Assembly (NCBI GenBank): GCA_026168455.1
Contig: CM047425.1
Span: 89,097,580-89,161,579 of the forward strand
Direction of reading: 5' to 3'
Length of the DNA stretch: 64,000 nt
From: Theocolax elegans
Taxonomy: Eukaryota > Arthropoda > Insecta > Hymenoptera > Cerocephalidae
Numbering within the stretch: the stretch's first letter is position 1; every line of letters begins with the position of its first letter. Below are positions 49,801 to 63,741 of this stretch, piece after piece. The position numbers were made by a program, and so were the translations under genes. The notes under the pieces were generated by a model. The model was given only the letters and a program-made list of their open reading frames with translations. It had not been told where the DNA came from and did no database searches.

Positions 49801-51543
49801 CTTTTGTGCTCAATTCAACAATTTTTCGAGGCGTTAGAAAGTCGACGGAAAATTGAATTCTTGTTATATAAAAACAAAACTGTAGCAAAATATTATATTG
49901 ATATTATTTTATCGAATTGATGTACTACGTATTGAAAGAACTAAATTATTTGAAATTAAAAATTAAGTACAAATTTGTTCATTTTGTAATAGCTTAAGAT
50001 AGTTGATAATAAGAATTTGATCGTAAAATATAGTCAAATCTAATTAAAAAATCATGAAACGTATTTCTATGTACTAGTACGAAGTATACCTTAAGGTTTC
50101 GTAAACTATTATTTGTAATATTCATATCCATCGTCAATTGCAGGTTTTCTTGAATTCTGTAAAATCTCAATCTCTTAAGAAAATAGATATTTTCCAGAAA
50201 CATGCCGATATTAAAAAAATATTATTTAGAAATATTATTCCTCATATTCGTTTTAATTGCAAACTAAACGAAAATTAAAATTAAAACTAAAAGAGAACCA
50301 AGATTGTGGGATTACGAATCGCAAAGAAAGTTTATGGATGAAATTTATGATTATTGTAGGCAATAGCTTTTTAAAACGTAGCATCATGTAAAATTTGAAA
50401 AAATCTTTTCTCGTTTTCTTTGCAATGAATCATAAAGTAAACTCACCCTGTCTAAGGTCACCAAGGCTATCAACGAGAACATCGCAGAGCATCGCTTCCC
50501 ATTCGTCAGCACCAACAAGACCGTGTTTACGCGCCAAATAGCGAGCAATCGAGTTGCTTTGGGCTATCGGTTGCCCACTCACTTCCAGCACCGGCAGTTG
50601 TCCATATGGCATTGCTGCAATTTAATGCAAGTTTCTCTTTAGTCATATATCTCGTGAATATGAGGACTCGGGCACCCCAATTAAGACGAAAACAAGTTTC
50701 TAAGGATTAATTGCGATGCAACTGATTTGAATCACCATATACAGGATCGAATAAATCATTAGGAGTGAAGATGTATCCTTTTATGAACACTTGTACTTCA
50801 TTATCATTCATTTAATAAATATACTTATTGATTTGATGTTACAATTACAATTCTCTTAATCACTTAATCATTACACCTCTATTTTGCAAAATATTTGTGC
50901 ACGCGATTGTTTTCGTTACTCTTTCAAGATGAAAAATCAAAGCACGATATCAATGACGGCTGTTGACGATTAGTCTAAGACTGATCAAATTATTTTTCCG
51001 TTGCCTGATAAACTTAGGTTCTTTGCAATTCATAAAATACGAAATAAATAGCACGAAATAAATATGTTTAAGTGCATATACATCCCATATGGAATAATGG
51101 TGATAATTTTATAATATCTTTTAAATATTGTTACGTGGGGTCGGCACTCAGCATGTGAACACTAAGTTGCGCGAGTTCTCGGAACTCACGTGACAATATA
51201 TATAACTATATCCTAATAAAAATTGTAGGCGGAAAATGGTATAAAATTTCTACCAGGATATAAATTATATTTATAATTTTAACACAGTTTTAAAAATAGT
51301 AATCGCATGATTATTTTCAATAAAAATTCGGTACAATTAGTTAATAAATATTTAGGCAAATAAATGTAACAATTAGTATATAAAACTATAGTACTTACAT
51401 TTTTTTAATTCGGGCCAACGTTCTTTTGGAACCCGATCATCGATGTAATCCACCCCAGCATAGGCTAGTACATAACGGATATGTTCAGCTCTGCCCCGAG
51501 CATTGAAGTAAATTAGTTTGTAACTGGGCTGTTCTTCCGACAT
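46816..51543 (-). CDS. GstS1: Sigma-class glutathione S-transferase
   Basis: Four coding exons, 51543-51399, 50614-50447, 49195-49053 and 46983-46816, encode 207 residues, a usual length for sigma GSTs. The N-terminal thioredoxin-like domain has the catalytic Tyr8 (PSYKLIYFNARGRAEHIR), the ERWPELKK segment, cis-Pro in GQLPVLEV and the glutathione-site QSNSIARYLARKHGL. The helical C-terminal domain has TTWADFVFSVALENFEQM with the N-capping box (T-x-x-D) and ends IADWIARRPHTNS. The enzyme conjugates glutathione to electrophiles; the insect sigma class is active on lipid-peroxidation products and is abundant in muscle. An in-frame extension upstream (MIDPFVRF...) is intronic, because TTTCAG ends at 51584 and makes 51583 the start of this exon. 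At least one noncoding exon lies upstream. Intron 3 carries a notable hairpin (47606-47694). Confidence 0.95.
47606..47694. ncRNA. Candidate 89-nt hairpin in GST intron 3 (miRNA-like or mini-MITE)
   Basis: TATGCACTT at the left pairs with AAGTGCATA at the right. Further in, GAGTAAAA pairs with TTTTACTC, TTATTC with GAATAA and GGATG with CATCC, leaving small bulges and a short terminal loop. The size and bulged-stem form resemble a pre-miRNA, but I recognise no known miRNA, and a second imperfect inverted pair (GGAATAAAAT / ATTTTACTCC near 47913-47935) suggests a repeat origin instead. Confidence 0.3.
51129..51195. repeat. 67-bp palindromic insertion in GST intron 1
   Basis: TGTTACGTG at the left and CACGTGACA at the right are inverted copies with one mismatch, enclosing GC-rich sequence in an AT-rich intron. 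ATAT flanks both sides, which could be a target duplication or simple AT-richness. It could be a deleted TIR or LTR element. Confidence 0.4.
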
Positions 51544-52559
51544 TTTTTCGATCTCGGCGTTTATCGTCACTTGCTCTCTTTCTCTGAAACGGACGAAAGG
51601 ATCGATCATTTAATCAGTGCATGATATAAAAATGCATCAAAAATAACATTTATTATTTCGGAAAAAATGTAGTTCCATATCGAATAAAACTAAAAAAGTT
51701 AATATTTTCTATTAATTTACATATAAATAAATAGAAAGCGATCATGTTAAAAAATTGCATATAAATTACTTTTTACATGAATAAATTGGTATTAGATTGG
51801 AACATATTATTTGTTGACCCGAATTCTACCAGAATTTAACTAAATGAAACCTCGACAAAAATATTTTTTGTTTACTTTAATATAAATCAAAGGACTATCC
51901 AGATATATGTAACAATAAACGAACGAAACAAAATACTAAAAGAAAATATTATTATAGGGTAGAAAAAACGTAAAATGTATAAAATAGGCAGTACAAAATA
52001 ATTACGTGAATAGGTATGAATTACATTCATGGATGAAATGAAAATTAGAAATCTTTCGATCTTGGTGAGAAATCAGAGAAAATTCTGAAGATCGAACCTT
52101 ATCACGAAAGCTATAGTCAAGTGCGGTTGCGAATTCGAAAGTACGTTTATCTATATATCTATTTCTCAAGCTTTGTCGCGAAGGCGAAGCATCAAATTTA
52201 ATAAGAAAACTCGAAGAAGAGAAAAAGCCCTTCCTATATATATATATATATACATAACCCCATAATCCTTGGGCGCGGTATATAAGCGACTGATCTATAT
52301 CGGAAAGTAACGTCAAGGGAGGAAATCTATCGAACACGTAATCATGCGAAATATAACTCGATTGCGCGAACGCAACACAAAAGTTTATAAGGGAACATTG
52401 CACATGTTTGTCAGAAAACTTTTTGTTGTAATATCAAAGATATTTAAAGTTGTTTCTATTTGCATAACGTGCAAGAACGATAAATTATTTATTAAACAAA
52501 ATGGAGATCAAAAAGACAAGTATTGATCTATAAAATTTAGTTTGAAGACTCATTAAACT

Positions 52560-53010
52560 AGTCGTACCTGCATACACATCAGTACTCCTTCAGTACTGGC
52601 CCTCGTAATCTTTGACGTCGAGTTTTGTAGGGGTAATTTAAGTTTATTACAATAATAATTCATTAGAATCTATCACCTGTAGATTTGAAACAACCTGAGG
52701 TATGAATCTCGGTGAAATATTTGAAAAGAAAGCAAGTTGTCGAATTCACTTAGTTTGAGTTCCGGTTGCGTGGGTGGGCAAAAAGCGAAGCTAAAGCTAT
52801 ACGAGGAGCGCGAGAAATTACACTTGAAATTCTCCTTGGAGATATACTTTTCTCTCTTCCCCCTTGAGGGTATCTCATCTATATATACCTAGGTGTTAGC
52901 TGTATTTCTCGTCTTGAGTCGGGAGTCGAGAAAAGAGACGGGGAGAGAAATATCGTTACCAGCGTGAACCTGGAGTTTCTCGCGTCTGCTTGCGTCACTT
53001 ACCGTTTGAA
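52560..53010. promoter_or_regulatory. Possible GST upstream exons / promoter
   Basis: Minus-strand donor-like sites occur at 53003-53002 (TCAAACG|GTAAGT) and 52567-52566 (TATGCAG|GTACGA). Either could end a noncoding first exon joined to the exon beginning at 51583. TATATATA words at 52875-52882 are usable on either strand. This is inferred from consensus only. Confidence 0.25.
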
Positions 53011-56000
53011 ATCAGTGCAAAATTATGTCGAATAAAGGTCGATTCAATTTATATCGATGTATTTCTTAAGAAGAATATTTCGACTTAGGAGGAACTGTAA
53101 TATTTAACCGATATATATACATTTGTTTATTGACATATATAAATATGCTATTAACAATATTTACTCCCTGCAAATTGATAATTTAAATTGATTTTTTCTT
53201 TCTAAATTATCTCACACCTCTAACAATTTACGATAATCATCGGGTACTGGGAAAAGTATAATTACATTTATACGAATAGGAATAAGTACACGAAAATTCC
53301 TTTTTCCATTTGATTCTTTCAATAAACTCGAGATTTTAACACGTTACAAATTTTCAACGACTCATCGTTAGTATTTTATTAATTAATTAATTTAATTTTA
53401 TTATAGATGATAATGACGACGAGATGTAGAAGAATAATTGGAAAAGAGAAATAATTGCTTCAGTTGAAGATACACGAAGAGCAATGAAATTTGGAAAACT
53501 AATCAAAGACGCTAGAACAAACTACCATGAAACTTACACGTAGGAAGCCTCACCAAATAATGGTTTAGAATAGTACTTAAATGCGCTAAAAGTTTTTGAT
53601 GAAAAAAATTGGAGAGGAGGTTAAAAAGTTTTAACCAGCATGTACAAGGCACTGATATACAGGCTCTCAAATTGAGTACATTACGTATAATAAATATTTG
53701 GTATGTAGTTCAACGAAAAAATAATTTTAACTATATTTGAGCATAAACAAAATAATGAATGTCTTGCCCATACCACTCGAATAAATATTTGCGAATGATG
53801 TACGGTAACTTATTATTAGACTTTACGTTTTATTTCATTTTTCATATATATATTAAATAATTTTACTAATATTATACAATATATTTAAGTAGGTACATCA
53901 CCCGAAATAATACAATAATAAAGAATGTTATACTAATCGCTTATTCTAAATTTGTAAAATAGGCCAACGAAAATAACAACTATATATTATTATATGTACA
54001 TTTTTTGTTTGTTGCTTGATTATTTAAATCAATGCAAGTTTATAATTGGATTAAAAGACAGATTGAAGTTTATTAGCCAACCTATATAAATATTCATTTA
54101 TGATTCTCTATCATTAATATTAAGGCAATCTAATGTATTCATTTGATTAAGCGTTAAACCATATACGATATCTAGAAAACTATGTTTTTAATTATAAATA
54201 CACCTGTGGCCATGCATACGTTTCATTTGATTAATTAATACGCGAGAGGAAATATGATAATCTGCTATTTAAAAATATTGAAATATTATGCACTTTTAAA
54301 AGCACTATTCAAGTAAAATAAAGCAAAATAAAATTCATTTCCCAAGCACAACAATCCCGTACATACATGCCACCCTTTAGGAACTTGACAATATAGCTTG
54401 ATAATTAAATTTAATTAAACTCCACACAATTACATTTAAGTCACTTGAAATTAAGTTCCCTTAAGATTAACACATTGGATACTAATACAAATAATTGAGA
54501 ACATACGTTACACTATTTTTTACTTGCCGCTAATTAAATGAATTGAAGAATAAATTAAATAAATAAATGTTAAACATATATATACTTTCTAAACTTGAGA
54601 AATTTTAGTCATCTCAAGCAAACGTATAGTATCGATTTTATAACACAAGTTTCCTTAATTTTACCAACTAATTTACCTTTATACCATAGAAAAGTACATT
54701 ATCCTAATGAATAATCAATAAATGGGTTAAGATAGATTAGCATTTTCCGCCCTTGACTATTAAACTTTTCAAGGAGCAAATTGAATTTTTTTATTCAAGG
54801 CTAAATTGATATTAATTATACCTATATCTGATTATTGAAAATAATACATTCAAAGTACGTTCAATTGTGGTTTTAATAAATATTTGTGCATAATTGTCTT
54901 AACAGGCAAAACAACTTTAACTTTATACCATATAAGTACACGAGAAGGCTCAGGTGAGGCTATTCAGTCGTAAATGGGTCATAATTTTACTTATATCGCG
55001 TTCTATAATGAAATATTCTGTATTCAAATTTTTATTGAAAAATCTAAAAAAGTTAGTAGCTAAAGGTCGGAATGAATAATTTTCTCTTCATTAGCTAAAT
55101 TAAGGATATATCAAACCTTAAAATATAGGTATTATACAAAATTTTTATTAACAAGGGAAACGAAATTTTAGGTAAATCCTGTTTTTAAGTCCATATTTCT
55201 TGTCACTAATTATTTTAAAACCAATTTCTTAAACATTATTTTTATATTCAGTGGCATTATAGTTTCTTGTAATTTGGGTCCGACGTATAGTTTAAAAGCA
55301 ATTTTTTAGTTTTCGCGGGTGAGGCAAAATAATCTCAATCACTAATTAGGGTAAGTAATCCAGTTATGAAGCCCTCAACCTCTTACGAAAGTTGTATAAG
55401 AATAGCACAGAGAGGTTTAGAATAGATTCACAGCTCCTTAACTAGGTCATTTACTTTATTGATAATACTACACACAAATATGATTAAAGATCCTGATAGA
55501 AATCTGAAAACTGTAAATGTTCAATCTTTTGATCTGCGAGCGGCGGAAATGGAAAAAATAATATATAGAACGTTATTACTAGTCAGAACTTGCGATTCGT
55601 ATCGTGTTTTATTTATTTTTTTTATTAAAATGTATAAAAAAAATAAAAGGTACAATAATTATAAAAACATAACCCAGTTAATTTAATATAAATAATAATT
55701 GCAAGACGATTTTAATATGTAATATTTTGATATGTAATATTGATCAAGTATATGGATGGCCGAGCAGGTCAGAAAACGTTAATATTTGACGGCTAGAAGG
55801 TGACGTACGAAGCTATTGCTTATTGGAATTTGACATGAACTAATCATAGCCGTATCCTGCGCAATTTTCACTCGAGATTATAGTTGTGTAGTGGTACCAT
55901 ACGACTACTGCAATTAACTAATTCTTAGTTTTTAAAGCAATACTTTTAAATAAATATATACACGCTATAGTATGTACGTATTTTTAAAATAATTAGTTGT

Positions 56001-58600
56001 TAATTATTAAACAAAAACGAGTAAAAATAAATCTAAAAAACGAAAAGCAGTAAGAAAAATATTTTTAATTTAATTGGATCATTTAAAAAATTAAATGTTA
56101 TGATTTGAAAAAATTGAATTTTAAAAATAATTCATCGATCGATAACACTTATATTATATCTGTTGCAAATCATATTTATCAATTAAAAATACCATTGAGA
56201 TCTGGTTATGTTAGACATAAATTATAGTTAACAGATATTATGTAATGTACTATTAATTTATTCAATCACGCAGATGATTAATAAAAATATCTATATCAGT
56301 CGTTCAGCGAGGTTTGCAAGGTAATTGTACAATATTTATAGCAGCAATGGTTTTTCGTCTCTAACTTATATACGCGTCGATTATACAGCGTCTCGCTCTC
56401 GCATCTCGTACTTTATATTTATTATACGTTTACAAATAGAAAAAAAAAGTATTTAGTATGTTCAAGCATTCAGAAGATATTCAAGCAGATACAATTTTTG
56501 CGGCGAAACATTGCGGATTTCTGGATAGTGTATGGTTACAGACAGTAACAACATTTTCCCAAATTAAACCCAAATATGAATATATACGCTCGAATTCTTT
56601 AATCTATAGAAACTACAACTAATTTTATCTCATTTGGATTAGGTTGAACATTATAATATTAATGGCATTATAGTTATTGAAGAAAATATATAATTTTCAC
56701 ATTTTTTATGTATTGTTAATTACCATCATTATATAGAAATAACGTCTTTGTAATTATGTATGTATATATATATATATACACGATATAAAGACGTAATATT
56801 TATTGTAAATATTGTAGAGAAACCTTCATTAAATTCTTCTCCCAAAGCAATAACAGAAGCGGAAATAGCGTGAATTTGCCTGACTGCGTAAACAAGTCGA
56901 ACTTGACGGAGTTTCTTGTACCTCCTTATAATACCGCAACAAATATATGTATATACACGAAGCTTCGTATAGCAAACAGGCGAAAGAATAAGAAAAAGAT
57001 GGCGCGTATCTGTCTACATCGAAATGTATATTAAAATTTTTGTCGTACTCTCGTAGTATACGAATGTTAATTATTTTTCTTCCTTCCAGGATGGCAATCT
57101 GCTACTTTAATATTTTTAATCTGTTGCTTACCCTCATCCTCGCCACCTTTTTTATATTCATTCTTTAGCGAGTCTTACTGCAGCGTAATCGCAGATTACG
57201 AACTCTCATTAATTATTCAGAAGATGTAATGAAAATACAAAACCAAGTGAAAAGTAACTATTTTTACAGTGTATGATATTGTACCGTATTATTTAACTTT
57301 TTGCGACTAAAATATGACAATTAATTTAATTTTTGTTAATTATTGTCTCTGCATTTTAAGCATTTTAATATTCTATGCATGTATACATCTTCACACCTTA
57401 CAAAGTTGTAAAATTTTACTTTCAATTATCCCTACTGTTAATGTAAAAATGCATATGTTCATGCAAAATTCAACAACTTTAGTAATTTTTTATAAATGCT
57501 TTTTCTATGCTAAGTAGTAAAAAAGAATTTAAGTATAATTTAGTTGCATATTAATATATCGGTAGCAAAGTGGGTTAGCATTTTAGTATTTTTTTATGAT
57601 ACATAATAAGAGCTTTATACTTTTATCACACTCTAAAATCAACTTTTAGTGACTTTTTTAATACTATCCTGATACTCCCGATTGTTAGAATAGAAATTAT
57701 AATATTTTTAAAATATAAGATTGCATTTGTTTATAGCGTTATATTTAAAAAAAGCGATGTCACGGTCAGTTGAATCCTAGAACGTAGTGTACTATATAGA
57801 ATCAATCAATTATAATAAAATGTCGATCGTATCAGATTGTAGTCCGGACTAGATTAAAATGATATTACAATCTAGACTTTGTACCTATATGTAATTATGT
57901 TATAGAAAAGTATAATATTATACGCAAGTCATTTTTCATAAAAAAAGTATTTTATTACAAATAGGCTACAGGTTTATTAACAATTTCTTTATTTACGTTA
58001 TTTTATTATCAATTATAATAAAAGAAATTTTTAGAAAATAAGAATATAATGTTTTTTAAATTTATTTACAAGGTTTTTTTTAATATCATTAAAGAACTTG
58101 TGTATTTTATTACAATTTGAGCGATAAAATGGTTACGTGTTAAGACACACTTTTCGATTGTTTTTGAGATTCAGATCTTTAAAATGCAAAACGGTAAAAA
58201 GCTAAAACCTTATTTTAGGGATATGTGATTTTTATATCGAAAACACTATATAGATTATGTGCGTAATGCGAAAAATGACGAGTATATAGTGTTGTTTTGA
58301 TTATCTTGAATATTCAATCCTTTCCTTATAATGTTATTTAAAGTAATTATAAATACTGATTTTTTAACGCTGCATTCTCGCAGTTCCTGCACTCCCTACA
58401 CAGTGACGTTAATAATGTTAAAGAAAGCAATCGGTGCGATAAGAAGACACTTAAATTTGCATTCTACTTTCGAAGTCATTTATCGAAATCTAGTGGAAAG
58501 GAAAAGTAGAAAATAGTCGTATAAGTAGGTCAAGTTACAATTCGCATGTTTGTCGTCGTCGAATTCCGTATCGAAATTCTCTCCAAAACTTTTCTAGGTA
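53011..58600. other. AT-rich intergenic, no gene recognised
   Basis: Only short frames without motifs. A slightly GC-richer patch occurs at 56830-57200. A tRNA A-box-like word at 55757-55768 has no partner B box. Confidence 0.4.
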
Positions 58601-59280
58601 AAAAAACTTACGTGTGTGATCCGTGTGTGTGTGTGTATGGGTGTGTGTACTTTTATAAAACGACCGTAGAAAAACGAAGTAAATCAGAAAAATCCACGAA
58701 AGAATTTATATTTACACTGGTATACGGGAGGATTTAACGCGGCCTTCTACCGTAACTCACGCGTGCGTCCCGGTCATGCAGGAATTTATTATCCAGAATG
58801 TAAAAATCTGGAAGCTCGTGCGCCCGCGCGACAATCGAAGGAAACGTGGCAAGACGCGGACCTCTTCGAATTTTCCGCAGCTTCCGCGCGTATAAATCAC
58901 ACGGCCGGCGCACTTATCTGCCCTATATATTTCTTGGTTTCCTTCGCGCGCCGCAGGCGTCGTAGACGTACGTAGCTGTGTATATACGTATGGCGTGTGT
59001 GTGTGTGTATACATAGTAGGGCCGTATTATTGCCGACAAGATAACGCAGGCTACGTAGCGCGCGCGTGAATGATGCGCCTCCCTGGGTCTTATCGTGTAT
59101 AGGTACCAAGATGGGGTATCGGTATCTATATACACCACTATATACGTGATACTCTCGGTTATTCGGGGAGATGGGTTTTCCGATTTTTAGAATAGGTCTA
59201 CGTTATTGCGATACGGTTGTGAACTCGGCCTTCCACGCTACTCGGTTCGTTTACATACATCCATATACTCCGCGAGCAAA
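58600..59280. promoter_or_regulatory. GC-richer island with TG repeats, possible promoter/enhancer
   Basis: Contains TG-runs (58625-58650 and 58995-59010), CpG-containing words (gcgcgcgcg near 59060) and a TATATA word near 58923. Overlapping frames of 60-85 codons on both strands lack family features. Regulatory function is only an inference from composition. Confidence 0.25.
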
Positions 59281-62140
59281 GAATATTGTGTGTTATAAAA
59301 CAAAATACGTCGACGCTTTATTGCATTAGATCAAATATAATTCGATCATATGTTCGTTTGGTCTTGTGTAATTTTTAACTGACCTAAATCGTGTGGGTTT
59401 AAAGGGTACTAATTACCTTTAAATTTGATACGCGAACCACAATATCATAATTTTACCTATGACGTACTATATAAAATACTTATATACCTATGGATACTTT
59501 ACTTATATAAGTATACTGATATTACAATCAAACACTTAAAAACTGTATTGTTGCAAAAAAGAATTTATGTACAGTTTTAATACTAATAGAAAAAAAATTA
59601 AACTTTTTAATGAAAAAAACAAACAACTTTATTAATAACGAAATTGTTTTCTGTAAACAATTTTCAATATTGCTTGCATTTACGTTCGTAACTACTTCGT
59701 AAATTGTTTTCTCAATAACAGTTCATAACTCCAAAAATTTTGAACGTTTAAATAACTGGTTCAATTTCTTGCGCGCTTTTGTGTCGAAAAATATTTTCAA
59801 ATGTTTCAGCTAGTACGTACAAACCAAAATGTGACATTGCCTGCGCTTCGCAACTTTTAAAATATGATTTTCATTTCATTCGGACGACAAATTTATAGTT
59901 AAATCACAGTAGACAACTAAAAAGTTTTACACTTTTATAACGTATTCTTATAAAACAAAATCTATTTGATGCCCATTTATTTTAAATAACTCGCAGAATT
60001 TACATTAATAAACGTATAACGTACATAAATGTGATATTATAATACAGGTTGTTTATTATTTATTGACGGATTATTGAATGCCAGTGGAAGCATTTGAAAT
60101 GCATGTTTCGAACCATAACATTATTTGTAATATTTATAAATAAACAACTTCTATTGTTAAAATTACAATTACACATATCCCGAATTCGCATCACTGGTAT
60201 ACAATACTGAAATACATTTTCGTGGTTAAATTAGCGAAAGGTACATCGCAAGTCAGTATAGTAGCAAATAATTTGATACGTGAACTCAAAATTTTTGCTA
60301 CACCAACGAAAGTATGCAAGCTGCAGTGTGATTGTACTTATTGAAATAAGCAATAATCGGTTGCTATGGGAAAATGTCCGAGAAAATTGTACAAATATTA
60401 CAAGATAATTGTTATAAAATTATATGCGTTTATAAACTAACCTCCAAAAATAAACAAAGTTTTCCAAATAGAAATTTATAATAATTTTCATCATCTTACA
60501 TTGTATGTGATATAAAATACTTTGCAATTGCAGAAAAAGAAAAATGACGAATTTTGCTCTTTTGAGTTTAACACCTACGTTAAAAAAAAAAACTAATTTT
60601 TACATACAGAATACAGAAACTTGAAAAGATATAATACAACTCAACTTTGGGTTTTTCGATAGATTAAAATTTAATTTTTTGTACAATATATACGCGATTA
60701 TAAACGGATTAATAGTTCAAAACTTAAAAAAAAAACTACAATAAACTAAAGTCTATTTTCTTTAATTACTTACCCTAGTAGAAATTAAACATTTGAAGCT
60801 TAAAATGAAACTCTAATTTTGCCATTAATAAGGCATTTATTGGGTATTTTATGAAACTCCATCGAAACTTGCATAAGTTGATGTAAGATAACATATATGT
60901 TGTAAATTGTCCTTATAATATAAAAATATTAAATCATTTAACTGCAAGTAATGTTAAAATAAGTTATATAACATAAAATATTTGTTTCGTTTTTATATCA
61001 TGTATATATAGCGTTTTTCGATTATTAAGGTTAAGTTGTATTTGCGAATTTTCCAGTTTTATTATAGTCAAAAAAATTATATAAATAATAAAAAATAATG
61101 ATACAAAAATAAGTTGTATCTTAATAAAAAATATATTTGTAGTTATCATATATATAAGTCACTGAAAGCTATAGCGAAATATCGTTTTGCGGCTGCTGCT
61201 GTTATTATTTGCTGTTTTCAGGTTACCATATTTTTTGCAACGGTAACTTCAATTTTAGCTATTTAAGCAATGCTTTTTTCTCAGTGCTTCAACTTGGCAC
61301 CTTTAAATTGTAGCTAAGAAGGTGTACAATAGTTATTAGGTATAAATTAGAAATGATATTATGATAATTTCTTGAATCGTTTTAAGCATTTAATTATTGT
61401 TCAAAATTATTTTTCGTATTCAATTTCGTAAGCTTTAAAATCAATTGAAATATTAATTAAATAACGCGAAAGTTTTTATCGTGATGAACCTTATTATTCA
61501 TAGACAAATTAAGGGATCTTAATTATACCAATAAGAAGCAATTGTAATTTTGAATCCTATTTAGTTTGAAACATATATAACCGAATATTTTGCATTTTGT
61601 ACACGTTTGATTAACATTATTTCATTAATAAGGGGTATAGACATGATTAAACAAAATTAAAGATTGAAATTTAATACCACACATTGAATTATAAACACGT
61701 GATTGAAATGGAGTAGAAGACTAAAAAGTTGAAGCAATAAAAATGCAATATATTTTATATATAAATCACACCTGCGATATACACCGTATTATAAGATAAA
61801 TAATTGAAACAAAAACGTTAAAGTACGTTTACTTAGCTAAGTAATATTACATTTTGAAGATAATAAATTAATTATTTATCGTATTAAGCAATTACTGTTA
61901 GTTTATTGTTCATAGTATAAATTAATTATCAGTTTAATTTTTACATGAAAATTATTTAAAACAGAAAGTTGGCAGAATTCGTTACTAGTGATATAAAATT
62001 TAAAAGAAATTGAGACTCAAAAATTGTTAGATTAAGCTGGTTACATAACGTCCATTCAAATGCAACGTATTATAATATACTTATAAATAAAAATGATAAA
62101 TCTATATAGGATAATAGAAAAAAGAAAATGTAAACTATCT
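59281..62140. other. AT-rich intergenic, no gene recognised
   Basis: No features seen beyond short AT-rich frames and small local inverted repeats. Confidence 0.4.
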
Positions 62141-62149
62141 TTAGCGAAA

Positions 62150-62530
62150 AGAAAGATAAAAAGACGGTGAAAAATTGAACGTAAAAAGGCCCAAGGAAGA
62201 CGAGGGAAGTCACTTATCTCGAAAGTGGTTTTTCTATCAGACGGCTTCATTGCATCCACCTCGGAGCCCATCAATTACGAAGCGGGGCAAGAAAAAGGCA
62301 AATTATCTATCCCTCGTCTCTACCCCTTTCACTCCCGTATCTCCTTCCATCTTTCTTACGCCCACTAATTCCTCCCGTTCATTGCAATGCCTCTCCGCCC
62401 TTTCGCTGACTTAGCCGCGACGGTTCGTAATTCGCGATAGGCGCGAATAACAACTATGGATAAGGGTCTCCTCCCCTTATCCTAAACTTACATACAAACG
62501 CACGCGAGCTGATCATTACCCTCGAAAATA
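62150..62530. promoter_or_regulatory. GC-richer island with paired stem-loops and GATA-type words
   Basis: A pyrimidine-rich plus strand holds two adjacent perfect inverted repeats: ATTCGCG/CGCGAAT at 62430-62448 and GGATAAGGG/CCCTTATCC at 62458-62482. CTTATC/GATAAG words recur (62213, 62460, 62477). Looks like a regulatory element; no gene is attached within the window. Confidence 0.3.
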
Positions 62531-63389
62531 AAGCGAGAAATTATCTCGCACAACTTTTCGATTTCTACTTTACAAATCTACTTTATAAATGTGCTTTACT
62601 TTTCCTTATTGAGAATACATACGTTTCTTTATAAAAAAATGTTTGTACATCAATCTTATTCGAATTATAATTTTTTTTTTCATTTTATCTAAAAAATGTA
62701 AATTCAAGATAAATTTTATATTGTGCGATTAGTTTCGATAAGATTATAATCATGCGCAAAGTTTGAGATGAGCTTGCAATTTCTTTCAAAGATTAAAAGT
62801 TCATGTTTTTTATCAGATAGTATCATTGAATTTTCTTGAAAGGAATTTTCGTGACAAAAATTATTTCTGAACATAATAGACCGATGAAATATACAATTGA
62901 AGAAATGATTAATTTATTTACATAATCTCTAAAATAATATCAATACCTTTATACTCTTCATAAAATAAGTAGTATGGATTTTACACTTTATCAAAAGTAT
63001 AAATCTGATTATTATTTTTTATCAAAATAACTTACATATTTTATGTTTTAAAAGTTCAAAACGTAGGATTTCAACTTTAGTAAAAATATAAAAGTAATAA
63101 TACAATTTCTAGTGAAGCAGAAAACATTTATTTTAATATTTGTCAAAAGTTGTTTCATATAAAGTCAAAAACTTGAGTTTCTATATTTTAAAGAAGTGTA
63201 TACATGAAATTGATAAGCATAAAGTGTAAATGACAAATATTGCATTATGCAAAGTATAAAGTTTTCATTGTGAAGTAAAACTTGATGCTTTTGATCTGCA
63301 AAGTTCCGAATTATACATCATTAGGTTTCGAGTGATACATTCATTGATTTAAAGACATATCAATAACCAGTAAAATATAATTATCTGTT
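62531..63389. other. AT-rich intergenic, no gene recognised
   Basis: Nothing recognised. Confidence 0.4.
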
Positions 63390-63741
63390 TTAACGTGATG
63401 TCGAACCCAAATTACAGGATCTGCACTTTTCCACCAAAAAATTAATTTAAAATATTAAATCATGAATCTGAAAAAATTCATACGGATAGCTTAAAACATA
63501 AGGAAGAGCTTGACGTTTTCATTTTTTTAAGAAAAAATCATTTTTTAAATAATAATTGAGTAAAAAATTTTTGGTCGGTAATTATTAGTCTAAAAAGACA
63601 TAAAATTTCAATCCACATATTTTAATCAAATTATGGATTTAAAAAAGGGGCCTGACATTCAGGGTTTTTTTTTTAAAAACAGTATATTTGTTTACAAAAA
63701 AAGTAAAAACTGGCCATTTTCTGAATCCGACATTCCCTTAA
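63390..63741 (+). mobile_element. TTAA MITE family, copy 4 (352 bp)
   Basis: Starts TTAACGTGATGTCGAACCC and ends TGAATCCGACATTCCCTTAA, with TTAA at both edges. Its inner part is closest to copy 1 (catacggatag, gagcttgacgtttt, aatcaaattatggattta). Confidence 0.75.

Noticed and set aside
51544..51609. In-frame N-terminal extension of the GST (MIDPFVRFRE...)
   Set aside because: A TTTCAG acceptor ends at 51584, so the first part is intronic; sigma GSTs start at the MSEE methionine.
52344..52526. 60-codon plus-strand frame downstream of a TATATAAG word
   Set aside because: AT-rich composition, no motifs, no splice or poly(A) context; TATA-like words are frequent here.
55757..55768. tRNA A-box-like word TGGCCGAGCAGG
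   Set aside because: No B box (GGTTCGA-type) at the proper distance and no acceptor stem pairing; at most a tRNA-derived scrap.
60105..60120. GGTTCGAAAC on the minus strand resembling a tRNA B box
   Set aside because: No A box upstream and no stems.
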